Source: Lachnospiraceae bacterium
GTDB lineage: Bacteria; Bacillota; Clostridia; Lachnospirales; Lachnospiraceae
Assembly: GCA_022773965.1 (NCBI GenBank)
Contig: JALFNQ010000255.1
Span: forward strand, 1-52,501
Direction of reading: 5' to 3'
Length of the DNA stretch: 52,501 bases
Of the stretch, positions 33,813 to 43,019 are shown piece by piece. Within the stretch, counting starts at the first letter, position 1, and each line of letters opens with the position of its first letter. A model generated the notes under the pieces. That model worked only from the letters and a program-made list of their open reading frames with translations, did no database searches and was not told where the DNA came from. The translations under genes and the position numbers were made by a program.

Positions 33813-36245
33813 TTATCCTTCCCGTTTCATCATTACAACGATCTGCTCCAGCGACCGTTCGATTGCCTCATAATCAAAATCCTCTACAGCCTGCGTCAAT
33901 TCTGCCCGCTCGTTCTCCAGCATCATCCCCGTAGGATAGCAGCTGCAAAAAGTGCGCAGCCGTTCAAAATCCACGTCATAATCCTGCACATCCTGAATAA
34001 ACTGCTCTGCCTCTGCCAGATAGCTGTCCGTCTCCTGCTCCACTTCAATCGTGACTGCCGTCAGATCGCGGATCTGCGGCGCAGCCAGCAGATGCTCCAG
34101 ATCTGTGCAAAGCTGTTCATGCTCCTGCAAAAGATTCTCGAAATTTGCAGTAATATATGCCTGATCCTCGCCGCCTGCTGCCTTTTCCATCTGTTCTGCG
34201 AGATATGCCATGTGAACTGCTCCCACGATCCGTGAGGTGCTTTTCAGGGCATGTACATGAATCCTGAAATCATTCCATTGCTTCGCCTCATATTCCTTTT
34301 GAATGCGGGTCCGGTTCAGCATGGAATCCGTCAGATAGCCCTTGATATTATCCAGAACATCTCTCACCGTTCCCGAAGAATACTGCAGCGCATCCTCCAG
34401 ATCTATATCCGCTATCTTCAGTTCATCCACTGTCTGGCGAAGGATCTTTCTTCGCTCTTCTTCCTCGGCATCAACAGCCTGATCCTGCCCGCCAAGCATC
34501 ACCAGCTCCTCCGGCAGATACTGTTTGAGCGTTTCTTCCAAAAGAGGGGCCTGGATCGGTTTTGACAAAAATCCGTTAAACCCCGCCTTCAGATACTGCT
34601 GCTTCATTCCTGCCACTGCATTTGCAGTCAGGATGATGACCGGTGTCTTGTAATTGATACCCGTTTTGTCTGCACGCAGACGGCGAAATGCTTCAACGCC
34701 ATCCATATTCGGCATCAGATGATCCATAAGAATCAGATCATAGTGATTATTTGCGCATTTTTCCAGGCATTTTACGCCATCATCAGCGATATCGATCTGC
34801 ACGAGTGTCTGTTTCAGCAGGGATTTCACTACTTTCTGATTCATTACATTATCCTCAACGACAAGCACGTGTGCATCTGGTGCAGTAAAACTCTCATGAT
34901 ATGTCTGCTCCTGAGACAGGCGTTTCTGATAGAGATCATTGAGATCTCCCATCGGCTCCTCACTCACAACTGTCTGAACCAGGTCAAATGAAAAAACGGA
35001 TCCCTTTCCATAAACACTCTCCATCTGAAGATCACTGCCCATCATTGCAAGCAGCTGCTGCGTAATGGAGAGTCCCAGTCCTGTTCCTTCAATGTGATGC
35101 GCCCGAAGATCCCCTCCACGCTGGAAAGAAGCAAACAATACTTCCTTGCTTTCTTTAATTCCAATACCGGTATCTTTCACCGCCACCTTCAAGATAATAT
35201 GACGTTCATCCTTCTTTTCCGCATTTACACGAAGGGTAACACTGCCTTTTTCCGTATATTTTACCGCGTTCGTCAAAATATTCGTGATGATCTGACGGAT
35301 CCGCACTTCGTCTCCATACAGCTCATTGGAAATATGTTCATCAATATCAAGTATGAGCTGAAGCTCCTTTTTCTCCGCACGGGGTCTGATCACTACCAAA
35401 ATATCATAAAGCAATGACCCCAGCTGATATTTTTCCGGCATAAGCTCCATTTTTCCGGATTCAATCTTGGATATATCCAAAATATCATTGATCAGGGAAA
35501 GCAGCGTTGTCCCTGCACTTTGGATGTTCTGGGCATAGCCACGGATCTCTTCGTCCTGTGCTTCCCGAAGAATCATCTCATTCATGCCAAGCACGGCATT
35601 GATCGGTGTACGGATCTCATGGGACATATTTGCCAGAAAACTGCTTTTCGCCTCTGCTGCCGCTGTCGCATCCTCACATTTCATCTCCACCAGTTGCAGC
35701 AGGTCATCCAGACTTTTTTCATCCTCCCTGGCTACGCGGTCAATAAACAGATCCTGCTTTTGCATATACAGGATCAGACCACTGATGATCAGGACAAGTG
35801 CCAGAACAAAGACTGACTCTATCCGGTTATAAGTATTATATATCACATTCATACTGCACAGTATCTGTGTGACCATCATCATAAAAAAATCCATGGCAGT
35901 CACAAAAACATTCAGCTGAATGTTCTTATAGATCGTACATTCTGCCAGCACAAACAGCATGCATACCGGAAGAAGCCGGTCAGAACCGCTCTCCAGAGAA
36001 TAGCACAGATAAACAGCCGTTCCACAGCTGATCGTAACCGCCCCCTGCACAAAATCCGAGCACCTCGCAGAAAACCGCGAGATCAAAAGGCGTGTCGCCA
36101 AAATTCCAAAAAAGAACATACACACCTCGATCACATATCGAAGGAACGGTGCATGGTAAACATTTTTTATCGTCCAGAGCGCGATCAGACATTCAATCAC
36201 GAGAATATACCATACCATTCTCCGCTCTCTGTGAAAATCTCTCAT
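33813..36245 (-). CDS. Hybrid sensor histidine kinase with receiver and Hpt domains (second of tandem pair)
   Basis: 810 residues from the ATG at 36245. This start is chosen because AGGGGTGAG precedes it and it overlaps the upstream stop as ATGA. Architecture equals its neighbour: membrane helices (about 8-165), a short coiled coil, SFLANMSHEIRTPINAVLGM with the phospho-His near 209, ATPase motifs (ILTNAVKYT, DTGIGIKES, GTGLGLSITQQLL), receiver (VLVVEDNVMN; LILMDHLMPNMDGV) and Hpt (HVHALKSTSRIVGA). The paralogues are clearly related over the whole catalytic part but diverged in the membrane region. They probably arose by tandem duplication and sense different things. Translation is coupled to the lipid kinase gene. 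Confidence 0.9.
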   Translation of the reverse strand: MRDFHRERRMVWYILVIECLIALWTIKNVYHAPFLRYVIEVCMFFFGILATRLLISRFSARCSDFVQGAVTISCGTAVYLCYSLESGSDRLLPVCMLFVLAECTIYKNIQLNVFVTAMDFFMMMVTQILCSMNVIYNTYNRIESVFVLALVLIISGLILYMQKQDLFIDRVAREDEKSLDDLLQLVEMKCEDATAAAEAKSSFLANMSHEIRTPINAVLGMNEMILREAQDEEIRGYAQNIQSAGTTLLSLINDILDISKIESGKMELMPEKYQLGSLLYDILVVIRPRAEKKELQLILDIDEHISNELYGDEVRIRQIITNILTNAVKYTEKGSVTLRVNAEKKDERHIILKVAVKDTGIGIKESKEVLFASFQRGGDLRAHHIEGTGLGLSITQQLLAMMGSDLQMESVYGKGSVFSFDLVQTVVSEEPMGDLNDLYQKRLSQEQTYHESFTAPDAHVLVVEDNVMNQKVVKSLLKQTLVQIDIADDGVKCLEKCANNHYDLILMDHLMPNMDGVEAFRRLRADKTGINYKTPVIILTANAVAGMKQQYLKAGFNGFLSKPIQAPLLEETLKQYLPEELVMLGGQDQAVDAEEEERRKILRQTVDELKIADIDLEDALQYSSGTVRDVLDNIKGYLTDSMLNRTRIQKEYEAKQWNDFRIHVHALKSTSRIVGAVHMAYLAEQMEKAAGGEDQAYITANFENLLQEHEQLCTDLEHLLAAPQIRDLTAVTIEVEQETDSYLAEAEQFIQDVQDYDVDFERLRTFCSCYPTGMMLENERAELTQAVEDFDYEAIERSLEQIVVMMKREG

Positions 36246-37159
36246 GGCAGTCTCACCCCTCTCGGAACAACGAATCTCACGCTTGCCGGGCGCATTTCGA
36301 TCGTCCACTCACCAGGCGCCGAAAGCATCTCTCCATCCAGATTCGCCACGATCGGACCTCTGTCACTGCGCATGAGTGTCATTTTCTTTCCACAACCGAC
36401 TCTGGCATGCTTCTCAATATAGTCACTCTTCTGACTGATCAGATTTCTAAGAATATGGATAAATGCCAGCTGTCCCTTCGATGGCACAAACACATAGCTG
36501 CCCAGCCCATCATTCGGCACAAATCCCTTCGGCATACAGAGTGATCCGCCAAGGACACACCCATTTCCCCAGCAAAGCTCATCATAGCAGCCGTCCATTT
36601 CCACACCATCCACACGGATTCTCAGCTCCATCTTTTTCAGACGGAGCAATGCCTCAAACACATATGCAGAATACGGAACCTGTATACCAACCGTTCGCAC
36701 TGGATGCTGGGTTGCAATATAGCGCATGATCTCTGCATCCATTCCACAGGAAAAGCTATTGATCGCCCTGCCATGATTCGTCAGGATCGAGTCCACAAGG
36801 ATCGTCTCACCATGGATCAGCTCCTCAATATCATAAAATCGCTCCCGATCCTCCTGGGAAAACACCTTCAGGAAATCGTTTGTCATGCCACACGGATAAA
36901 ATGCCAGTTCTACATGGGGGTTTTCCCCGACTCCTTCCAGCACATTCCTCATCGTCCCTGATCCGCCGCAGGCATAAATCCGAAGCTGCTCATCCGGAAA
37001 AAAGTGCACGATCTTCTTCGTCAGCTCTGTTTCATTTCCAGTATAACGTGAGTGAAATAGAAAATATTCAAAGCCCTCGATCTGTTCCAGCTGCTGTCTT
37101 AAATTGTTTGCGAATGTCATACTTCCCGCATAGGGATTGACAATAAATACATGCTTCAT
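36242..37159 (-). CDS. Diacylglycerol/lipid kinase-like protein with variant active-site motif
   Basis: 305 residues from the ATG at 37159 (GGAGAAAAAGAT site; the open frame upstream has no site). It belongs to the DgkB/YegS lipid kinase family. MKHVFIVNPYAGSMTFANNL carries the usual NPxAG start. The nucleotide loop is ACGGSGTMRNV (residues 64-73), where the family has GGDGT; Asp is replaced by Ser. Later motifs are kept: CGMTNDFLKVF (the GTxNDF motif with Cys in place of the usual Gly-Thr pattern), GNGCVLGGSLCMP, PNDGLG and NLDGEML. The unusual loop makes catalysis uncertain; it could be a lipid-binding or regulatory relative. It is the first gene of an operon with two hybrid histidine kinases, with a 4-base ATGA overlap. 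Confidence 0.8.
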   Translation of the reverse strand: MKHVFIVNPYAGSMTFANNLRQQLEQIEGFEYFLFHSRYTGNETELTKKIVHFFPDEQLRIYACGGSGTMRNVLEGVGENPHVELAFYPCGMTNDFLKVFSQEDRERFYDIEELIHGETILVDSILTNHGRAINSFSCGMDAEIMRYIATQHPVRTVGIQVPYSAYVFEALLRLKKMELRIRVDGVEMDGCYDELCWGNGCVLGGSLCMPKGFVPNDGLGSYVFVPSKGQLAFIHILRNLISQKSDYIEKHARVGCGKKMTLMRSDRGPIVANLDGEMLSAPGEWTIEMRPASVRFVVPRGVRLP

Positions 37160-37181
37160 ATCTTTTTCTCCATTATTTTTT

Positions 37182-37210
37182 ATTATACTTGCAAAATGAG
37201 AGAAAAACAA
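37182..37210 (-). promoter_or_regulatory. Promoter of the lipid kinase/hybrid histidine kinase operon
   Basis: TTGTTT (37210-37205), a 17-base spacer and a perfect TATAAT (37187-37182) on the minus strand, with the start codon about 23 bases after the -10. Confidence 0.7.
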
Positions 37211-37213
37211 TGA

Positions 37214-37263
37214 CAAAAAAAGAGTTTCCACCTCTTATCATCAAAAAAGCAGAAACTCTTTTC
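37214..37263 (-). terminator. Terminator of the aspS-gatCAB operon
   Basis: AAGAGTTTC and GAAACTCTT (stem 37221-37228 with 37252-37259, extended) are followed on the minus strand by seven T. It abuts the next promoter. Confidence 0.85.
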
Positions 37264-37278
37264 CTATTTGTGATACAT

Positions 37279-38712
37279 TTACAGTAATTCCTTTAAAATC
37301 TGATTTACCATAGCCGGATTGGCTTTTCCTTTCATGGCCTTCATAGTCTGTCCTACAAGGAAACCGATGGCCTTCTCCTTTCCGTTATGATAATCCTCCA
37401 CAGACTGCGGATTGTCCCTGATCACCTGCTCGATGGTGGAGCGCAGCGCACCTTCATCATTCACAGTCTTTAAACCATGCTCCTCCACATACTTCTCTGG
37501 ATCGATGTCATCTGTAAACATCTTCTCAAATACTTCTTTTGCAACAGTACTGTTGATCGTCCCTGCATCAGCGAGATTCACAAGTGCTGCCAGGTGTTCT
37601 GCGGAAAAACGAATATCCTCCGGCTCCATCTCATGCTCCTTTAAGAGACGCATTGTCTCTACCATCAGCCAGTTGGACACCTTTTTCGGTTTTTTGCAGA
37701 TGGCAACCGTTTTCTCAAACAGATCCGCCAGATGCTTGGAATTTGTGATGATCTCGGCATCATAACGGGGGATCTCGTACTCCTTTTCATAGCGAACAAG
37801 CTTTTGTGTGCGAAACTCCGGCTGTGCGCTCCTGATCTCTTCTAACCACTCGTCAGAAATAATGATTGGCACGAGATCCGGTTCAGGAAAATAACGGTAG
37901 TCCTGCGCATCCTCCTTAGAGCGCATCGCATGGGAGCTTTCTTTTGTGTCATCCCAACGGCGGGTTTCCTGGATCACCTTTTCACCAGACTCGATCAAGT
38001 CGATCTGACGGTTTTTCTCTCCCTCAATGGCATGGGCGATCGCACGAAAAGAATTCAGGTTCTTCATTTCAGTTCGTGTGCCAAATTCCGTTGCTCCAAC
38101 TTCCCGCACAGACAAATTGACATCCGCACGCATAGAGCCCTCATTTAATTTGCAGTCCGAAGCACCCAGATACTGAATGATCAGGCGTAGCTTTTCCAGA
38201 TACGCAATGACCTCATCGGCGGAACGCATATCGGGCTCGGATACGATCTCGATCAGGGGCACACCGGAACGGTTAAAATCTACGACCGACACATCCTCCC
38301 AGTCATCATGCACCAGCTTTCCGGCGTCCTCCTCCATATGAATCTCGTGGATACCGATCTTTTTTGTCCCACCGCTTGCCGTCTCGATCTCCACATATCC
38401 GTTGCGGCAAATAGGCTCATACAACTGAGAGATCTGATAATTTTGCGGATTATCAGGATAAAAATAGTTTTTACGGTCAAATTTGCAGTTCTGGTTGATC
38501 GTACAGTTCGTGGCAATTCCCACTGCTGCTGCATATTCTACAACCTTTTTATTCAGCACCGGAAGTGATCCGGGCATTCCGGTACAGACCGGACAGGTAT
38601 GTGTATTGGGCGCACCTCCAAAAGCGGTGGAGCATCCGCAAAAAATCTTTGTTTTCGTAGCCAGCTCTACATGCACTTCCAGGCCGATGACAGTTTCATA
38701 TTCTCTACTCAT
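37279..38712 (-). CDS. gatB: Asp/Glu-tRNA amidotransferase subunit B
   Basis: A 477-residue subunit of GatCAB that phosphorylates Glu-tRNAGln or Asp-tRNAAsn and binds the mischarged tRNA. It opens EYETVIGLEVHVELATKTKI. The zinc/structural cysteines CGCSTAFGG and CPVC are present, followed by the signature GMPGSLPVLNKKVVEYAAAV, the kinase-like core with DRKNYFYPDNPQNYQISQL, and a C-terminal YqeY-like helical tail (about 330-477) ending MVNQILKELL. Last gene of the operon, two bases after gatA. Confidence 0.97.
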   Translation of the reverse strand: MSREYETVIGLEVHVELATKTKIFCGCSTAFGGAPNTHTCPVCTGMPGSLPVLNKKVVEYAAAVGIATNCTINQNCKFDRKNYFYPDNPQNYQISQLYEPICRNGYVEIETASGGTKKIGIHEIHMEEDAGKLVHDDWEDVSVVDFNRSGVPLIEIVSEPDMRSADEVIAYLEKLRLIIQYLGASDCKLNEGSMRADVNLSVREVGATEFGTRTEMKNLNSFRAIAHAIEGEKNRQIDLIESGEKVIQETRRWDDTKESSHAMRSKEDAQDYRYFPEPDLVPIIISDEWLEEIRSAQPEFRTQKLVRYEKEYEIPRYDAEIITNSKHLADLFEKTVAICKKPKKVSNWLMVETMRLLKEHEMEPEDIRFSAEHLAALVNLADAGTINSTVAKEVFEKMFTDDIDPEKYVEEHGLKTVNDEGALRSTIEQVIRDNPQSVEDYHNGKEKAIGFLVGQTMKAMKGKANPAMVNQILKELL

Positions 38713-38714
38713 AC

Positions 38715-40193
38715 TTATGCTCCCTTCTCATCCTGCATAGCAACCGGGCTGTGCCTGTAGTCTCTTGTCTGCTCATAGGCATACGCCGCGCGGATGATGT
38801 TTTTCTCCCTGAAGCAGTCACCGATGAGCTGCAAACCAATGGGCAGGCCCTGACTGTCCATACCGCAGGGTAAGCTGATACCCGGAAGACCTGCCAGATT
38901 CACAGAGATCGTGTAAATATCGCCCAGATACATCTGGATCGGATCAGACAGCGATGCACCCAGCTTCGGAGCTGTATTAGGTGCAGCCGGCCCTAAGATC
39001 ACGTCATATTTTGCAAATGCCTCGTCAAAGGCTTTTTTGATGAGCGCCTTTACACGCAGTGCCTTTAAATAATAAGCATCATAATAGCCGGAGCTTAAGA
39101 CGAACGAACCCAGCATGATCCGGCGTTTTACTTCCGCACCAAAGCCCTCCGAACGGCTCTTTTTGTACATCTGATGCAGACCGTCATATTCCTCCGTGCG
39201 ATAGCCGTATTTCACGCCATCAAAGCGGGCAAGATTGCTGCTGGCCTCCGCACAGGCGATGACGTAGTAAGCCGGAATCGCATATTCCACCAGCCCAAGG
39301 TCAAACTCCTCAACGATGGCACCTTTTTTCTCCAATTCCTTCGCTGCCGCAAGTACTGCTTCTTTCACCTCAGCATTCAGTCCTTCACCGAAGTAATCCC
39401 GGGGAATACCAATCTTCATTCCCTTTACATCATCTACTAAAGCCTCCGTAAAACGGGTGTCCTCACGGACGACCGAAGTAGAATCCTTGCTGTCATGGGA
39501 GGAGATGATCTCCAGAATCGTTGCACAGTCTGTGACATCCTTTGCGATGGGGCCGATCTGATCCAGAGATGAGCCATAAGCGATCAGTCCGTAACGGGAA
39601 ACCGTTCCATAGGTCGGCTTGATTCCGGTCACGCCGCAGAAAGAGCTGGGCTGGCGGATGGATCCACCCGTATCAGAACCAAGCGCATAGGAACACTCCT
39701 CTGCCGCCACTGCCGCGCAGCTTCCACCGGAAGAACCGCCAGGCACATGTCCGGTGTTCCAGGGGTTTTTTGTCACTCCGAAAGCCGATGTCTCCGTTGT
39801 ACTTCCCATGGCGAACTCATCCATGTTTGTTTTACCGAGTATCACTGCTCCTGCTTTTTCCAGATTTAATACTGCCTCCGCAGTAAAAGTTGGCATAAAA
39901 TTATATAAAATTTTTGAACTGCACGTGGTTTTCATACCTTTCGTGCACATATTGTCTTTGATGGCTACCGGAACGCCCGCAAGCGGCGAAGTCAGTTCTC
40001 CGGCGTCAATCCTTTTTTGTATCTGTTCTGCCTGCGCCAGTGCACCTTCCGCGTCCACAGTCACAAAGCTGTGTACCGCTTCCTCTCTGGCTGCGATGGC
40101 GGCAAGCGCCTCGCGTGTGGCATCCACAGCAGTCACTTCTTTATTTTGAATCCTTTTTCCCAGCTCTACGGCTGTCAGGCTCATAAGAGACAT
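38715..40193 (-). CDS. gatA: Asp/Glu-tRNA amidotransferase subunit A
   Basis: A 492-residue amidase subunit that frees ammonia from glutamine. The catalytic triad regions are visible: Lys in PVAIKDNMCTKG (about residue 78), the cis-Ser in GGSSGGSCAAVAAEE and the nucleophile Ser in GSDTGGSIRQPSSFCG (about 150-185). It starts 14 bases after gatC, with GGAGG upstream. Confidence 0.97.
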   Translation of the reverse strand: MSLMSLTAVELGKRIQNKEVTAVDATREALAAIAAREEAVHSFVTVDAEGALAQAEQIQKRIDAGELTSPLAGVPVAIKDNMCTKGMKTTCSSKILYNFMPTFTAEAVLNLEKAGAVILGKTNMDEFAMGSTTETSAFGVTKNPWNTGHVPGGSSGGSCAAVAAEECSYALGSDTGGSIRQPSSFCGVTGIKPTYGTVSRYGLIAYGSSLDQIGPIAKDVTDCATILEIISSHDSKDSTSVVREDTRFTEALVDDVKGMKIGIPRDYFGEGLNAEVKEAVLAAAKELEKKGAIVEEFDLGLVEYAIPAYYVIACAEASSNLARFDGVKYGYRTEEYDGLHQMYKKSRSEGFGAEVKRRIMLGSFVLSSGYYDAYYLKALRVKALIKKAFDEAFAKYDVILGPAAPNTAPKLGASLSDPIQMYLGDIYTISVNLAGLPGISLPCGMDSQGLPIGLQLIGDCFREKNIIRAAYAYEQTRDYRHSPVAMQDEKGA

Positions 40194-40207
40194 AGTGGTG
40201 TTCCTCC

Positions 40208-40501
40208 TTAAATGATTGTCTTCGGCACCTCAAAGCCGCCGTCTCTCTCCAACGGTGCATTCGCCAGTGTATCCTCACTGCCGTCACCATTTGTCACTTC
40301 ATCCTCACGAAATACATTGTGTACCGGGAATACATGTGACATCGGCTCTACCCCTGTCGTATCGAGCTCATTCAGCTGGTCGATGTAATCCAACATCTCT
40401 CCCATGTCCTTTTTTGCCTGCTCTTTTTCCTCATCGGATAATTCCAGCTTGGCAAGGATGCCTACATATTCAATTGTCTCATCACTGATGATATTTGCCA
40501 T
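40208..40501 (-). CDS. gatC: Asp/Glu-tRNA amidotransferase subunit C
   Basis: A 97-residue belt subunit that holds GatA and GatB together. The N-terminus has [20 protein letters not shown] and the C-terminal loop has [20 protein letters not shown], both diagnostic. It follows aspS by 56 bases; that gap contains CTAACTGTTCAG (40511-40522), one of the repeated intergenic words. Confidence 0.95.
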   Translation of the reverse strand: MANIISDETIEYVGILAKLELSDEEKEQAKKDMGEMLDYIDQLNELDTTGVEPMSHVFPVHNVFREDEVTNGDGSEDTLANAPLERDGGFEVPKTII

Positions 40502-40557
40502 TTCTAACTCCTAACTGTTCAGTTCCTGTGCAGTGCTTCGATCTGATCTTCCAGTTG

Positions 40558-42294
40558 CTAATCCCTCACCTTGATGTGTACCTCCCGCAGTTGCTGCTCG
40601 GTAACAGTATTGGGTGCACCGCACATCAGATCCTGCGCATTTCCATTCATCGGGAACGGAATGATCTCACGGATATTTTCCTCATTTCTAAGCAGCATGA
40701 TCATACGATCCACGCCCGGTGCCATGCCTGCGTGAGGCGGTGCACCATACTGAAATGCGTTATAAAGCGCTCCAAATTTTTCTTCCAATACGGTCTCATC
40801 GTAGCCTGCGATCTCAAATGCTTTTACCATAATATCAAGGTCATGGTTTCTGACTGCTCCGGAAGATAACTCGATACCGTTGCAGACAATATCATACTGA
40901 TAAGCCAGAATGTCTAACGGATCCTGCTCCTCCAGCGCCTTTAAACCACCCTGGGGCATTGAAAACGGGTTGTGTGTAAATCCAATCTTCTTTGTCTCCG
41001 GATCCCTCTCAAACATTGGGAAATCATTCACATAGCAGAAACGGTATGCGTTTTTCTCGATCAGATCCAGCTTCTCGCCCAGTTCTGTACGGATCGCTCC
41101 CGCGTAGGCAGCCGCCTTCATTTCCTTGTCTGCGATGAAAAAAATGGTGTCTCCTATCTCAAGTCCGGCCAGTGAACGCATCTCTTCCTTCATGTCATCG
41201 GGAATAAACTTGTCAATAGGTCCCTTGTAACTGCCGTCCTCCTGCACCTCAAGGTAACCAAGTCCACCCATACCGATGGACTGTGCAAATTTCAACAGTT
41301 TTTCATGGAAGCCCTTGGACATCTCTGCATGTACCTTGATGGCGCGCACGGTCTTTCCGTGGAATGGCTTAAAGGTACATCTCTGGAAAAACTCACTCAG
41401 GTCGATAATTCGGAGCGGGTTTCTCAGATCCGGCTTGTCACTGCCGAACTCCAGCATTGCCTGCTTATAGCTGATGATGGGATACGGTGCCTTTGTGACC
41501 TCATAGCCTTCCGGTGCAAACTTCTCAAATGTTGCAGTCAGCACTTCCTCACCAACCTTGAATACGTCCTCCTGGGTCGCAAAGCTCATCTCAAAATCCA
41601 GCTGATAGAACTCTCCAGGAGAGCGGTCTGCTCTTGCATCCTCATCGCGGAAGCAGGGTGCGATCTGGAAATACTTATCAAATCCGGACACCATTAAAAG
41701 CTGCTTATACTGCTGCGGTGCCTGCGGAAGCGCATAAAATTTACCCTTGAATTTCCGGCTGGGAACAATGTAATCTCTTGCACCCTCGGGAGAAGATGCA
41801 CACAGGATCGGTGTCTGGATCTCTAAAAATCCCATCTCCGTCATCTTCTGACGCAGAAATGATATCACATTGGAACGGAAGATCATGTTATCGCGCACCT
41901 TGGCGTTTCTCAGATCAAGATAACGGTACTGCAAACGCACGTCCTCACGAACCTCCTTGGAGGTCATAATCTCGAAAGGAAGCTGTTTTTTCACCTTTCC
42001 GAGTACAGTGATCTCCTTTGCCTCCAGCTCAATGGTGCCGGAGGGAATCTTCGGATTGTAGGTCTCCTCGTCTCTTTTTTCCATGATACCCTTGATAGAC
42101 ACGCAGTCCTCACGACTTAAACCTTTTAACAGTGTATCATCTCTGAGCACAACCTGCAAGATGCCATACATGTCTCTTAAATCGATAAAAGATACGCCTC
42201 CGTGGTCACGGATATTCTCGATCCACCCTGCGACACACAGTTCTTTGTCAATATCTGCTTCACTGATCTGGTTGAGTGTTACATCTCTGTACAT
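40558..42294 (-). CDS. aspS: Aspartyl-tRNA synthetase, probably non-discriminating
   Basis: 578 residues, class II, bacterial type. It has an N-terminal OB fold (VAGWIENIRDHGGVSFIDLR), motif 1/2 regions (FLEIQTPILCASSPEGARDY, CFRDEDARADRSPGEFYQLD), an inserted GAD domain (about 290-410), and motif 3 with GAPPHAGMAPGVDRMIMLL. Being in one operon with gatCAB behind a T-box suggests it charges both tRNAAsp and tRNAAsn, giving Asp-tRNAAsn for amidation; the sequence alone does not prove this. No asparaginyl-tRNA synthetase is in the window. Confidence 0.95.
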   Translation of the reverse strand: MYRDVTLNQISEADIDKELCVAGWIENIRDHGGVSFIDLRDMYGILQVVLRDDTLLKGLSREDCVSIKGIMEKRDEETYNPKIPSGTIELEAKEITVLGKVKKQLPFEIMTSKEVREDVRLQYRYLDLRNAKVRDNMIFRSNVISFLRQKMTEMGFLEIQTPILCASSPEGARDYIVPSRKFKGKFYALPQAPQQYKQLLMVSGFDKYFQIAPCFRDEDARADRSPGEFYQLDFEMSFATQEDVFKVGEEVLTATFEKFAPEGYEVTKAPYPIISYKQAMLEFGSDKPDLRNPLRIIDLSEFFQRCTFKPFHGKTVRAIKVHAEMSKGFHEKLLKFAQSIGMGGLGYLEVQEDGSYKGPIDKFIPDDMKEEMRSLAGLEIGDTIFFIADKEMKAAAYAGAIRTELGEKLDLIEKNAYRFCYVNDFPMFERDPETKKIGFTHNPFSMPQGGLKALEEQDPLDILAYQYDIVCNGIELSSGAVRNHDLDIMVKAFEIAGYDETVLEEKFGALYNAFQYGAPPHAGMAPGVDRMIMLLRNEENIREIIPFPMNGNAQDLMCGAPNTVTEQQLREVHIKVRD

Positions 42295-42339
42295 AATTTC
42301 TATTCCCCTTTCCTTGACTCATAAATAAAAATGAATGCA

Positions 42340-42471
42340 TTCCGGCACATTCTCGCGCCGAGCGCGGTCGCTTGCGACAAATTACATCTTCATGCACCGA
42401 CCGAAGTGGCAACGAAGAAGCGCATCCCGCCGGAGGCTTTTGTCGTATAGGAGACGCAGTTTCCTATACGA
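42340..42471. repeat. Structured, probably dispersed element between the T-box and aspS
   Basis: It contains a perfect 10-bp palindrome, TCGTATAGGA/TCCTATACGA (42443-42471), and further GC-rich dyads (GTCGC/GCGAC near 42368-42378, GCGCCGAGCGCG). Spurious reading frames from this DNA resemble ones I recall from many Lachnospiraceae intergenic spaces, which suggests a repeat family. No gene and no function are seen in 42295-42473 otherwise. Confidence 0.5.
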
Positions 42472-42473
42472 TA

Positions 42474-42878
42474 AAAAATCCCGGGATATTTCACATATCC
42501 CGGGACGAATTTCCGATACAAAATCCGCGGTACCACCCGCTGTTGAGCACTGTACTTTTCGCACATCTGCTCCACTCTCATGACTTAACGCGCCATTCAC
42601 GAATCAGCCTACCTCATCTTCTTTTTTATAAACATACATGCAAATCATTTATCCGATACCTCTATCACCCAGCTGCATGTGTGTTTCAAATGTCCAATGT
42701 CTCGACTGACCTGCTCCGGAGTGTTCCCGCCATTTTCTCTTTCAAACAGCGCTCTCAGTCGGTGACGCTGTATTCCTGTCGACATCTGAAAATGGGAGTC
42801 TCCTTCCCTGCATTTTCTTTGTGATCTGTCAGCGCCTTTGCAAACCAATGCTCCGACCGCTGTAAACAATTATTATGT
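42474..42878 (-). promoter_or_regulatory. T-box riboswitch controlling aspS-gatCAB, specifier GAAC
   Basis: The minus strand carries the conserved T-box sequence GGGTGGTACCGCGG (42538-42525), the part that pairs with the free tRNA 3' end. It is followed by the terminator TCCCGGGATAT/ATATCCCGGGA (42479-42505) with a T-run at 42478-42473. Upstream is a Stem I-like region. CCCATTTTC pairs with GAAAATGGCGGG, capped by CAGCG...CGCTG, and on its 3' side is GGGAACACTCC. The bases GAAC (42726-42723) sit where the specifier codon is expected. AAC reads Asn, and the overlapping GAA reads Glu. Low charging of the matching tRNA would favour antitermination. Confidence 0.9.
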
Positions 42879-42883
42879 TTACA
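42861..42883 (-). promoter_or_regulatory. Perfect 8-bp dyad at the aspS leader start
   Basis: TGTAAACA and TGTTTACA around seven bases, spanning the expected transcription start of the T-box leader; a candidate operator or 5' hairpin. Confidence 0.4.
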
Positions 42884-42884
42884 G

Positions 42885-42913
42885 ATATTATCAGAAATTA
42901 TTCTCTACGGCAA
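42885..42913 (-). promoter_or_regulatory. Promoter of the T-box-aspS-gatCAB operon
   Basis: TTGCCG (42913-42908), a 17-base spacer and TAATAT (42890-42885) on the minus strand. Confidence 0.6.
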
Positions 42914-42951
42914 GGGATTTCCCCGAATTCCTAATTTTATTAAGTTTTACG

Positions 42952-42980
42952 TTGAATCTACTCGGAAAGATTGATATAAT
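42952..42980 (+). promoter_or_regulatory. asnA promoter
   Basis: TTGAAT (42952-42957), a 17-base spacer and a perfect TATAAT (42975-42980), 40 bases before the asnA start. It is divergent from the T-box operon promoter. Confidence 0.75.
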
Positions 42981-43019
42981 CGTAACAGAATTTGTATCTA
43001 TTTTTTGGAGGATAAATAT

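Noticed and set aside
36246..36308. Earlier start for the second hybrid kinase
   Set aside because: The ATG at 36245 has a good ribosome site and the typical ATGA overlap; the extra 21 codons overlap the lipid kinase gene and are not hydrophobic or conserved-looking.
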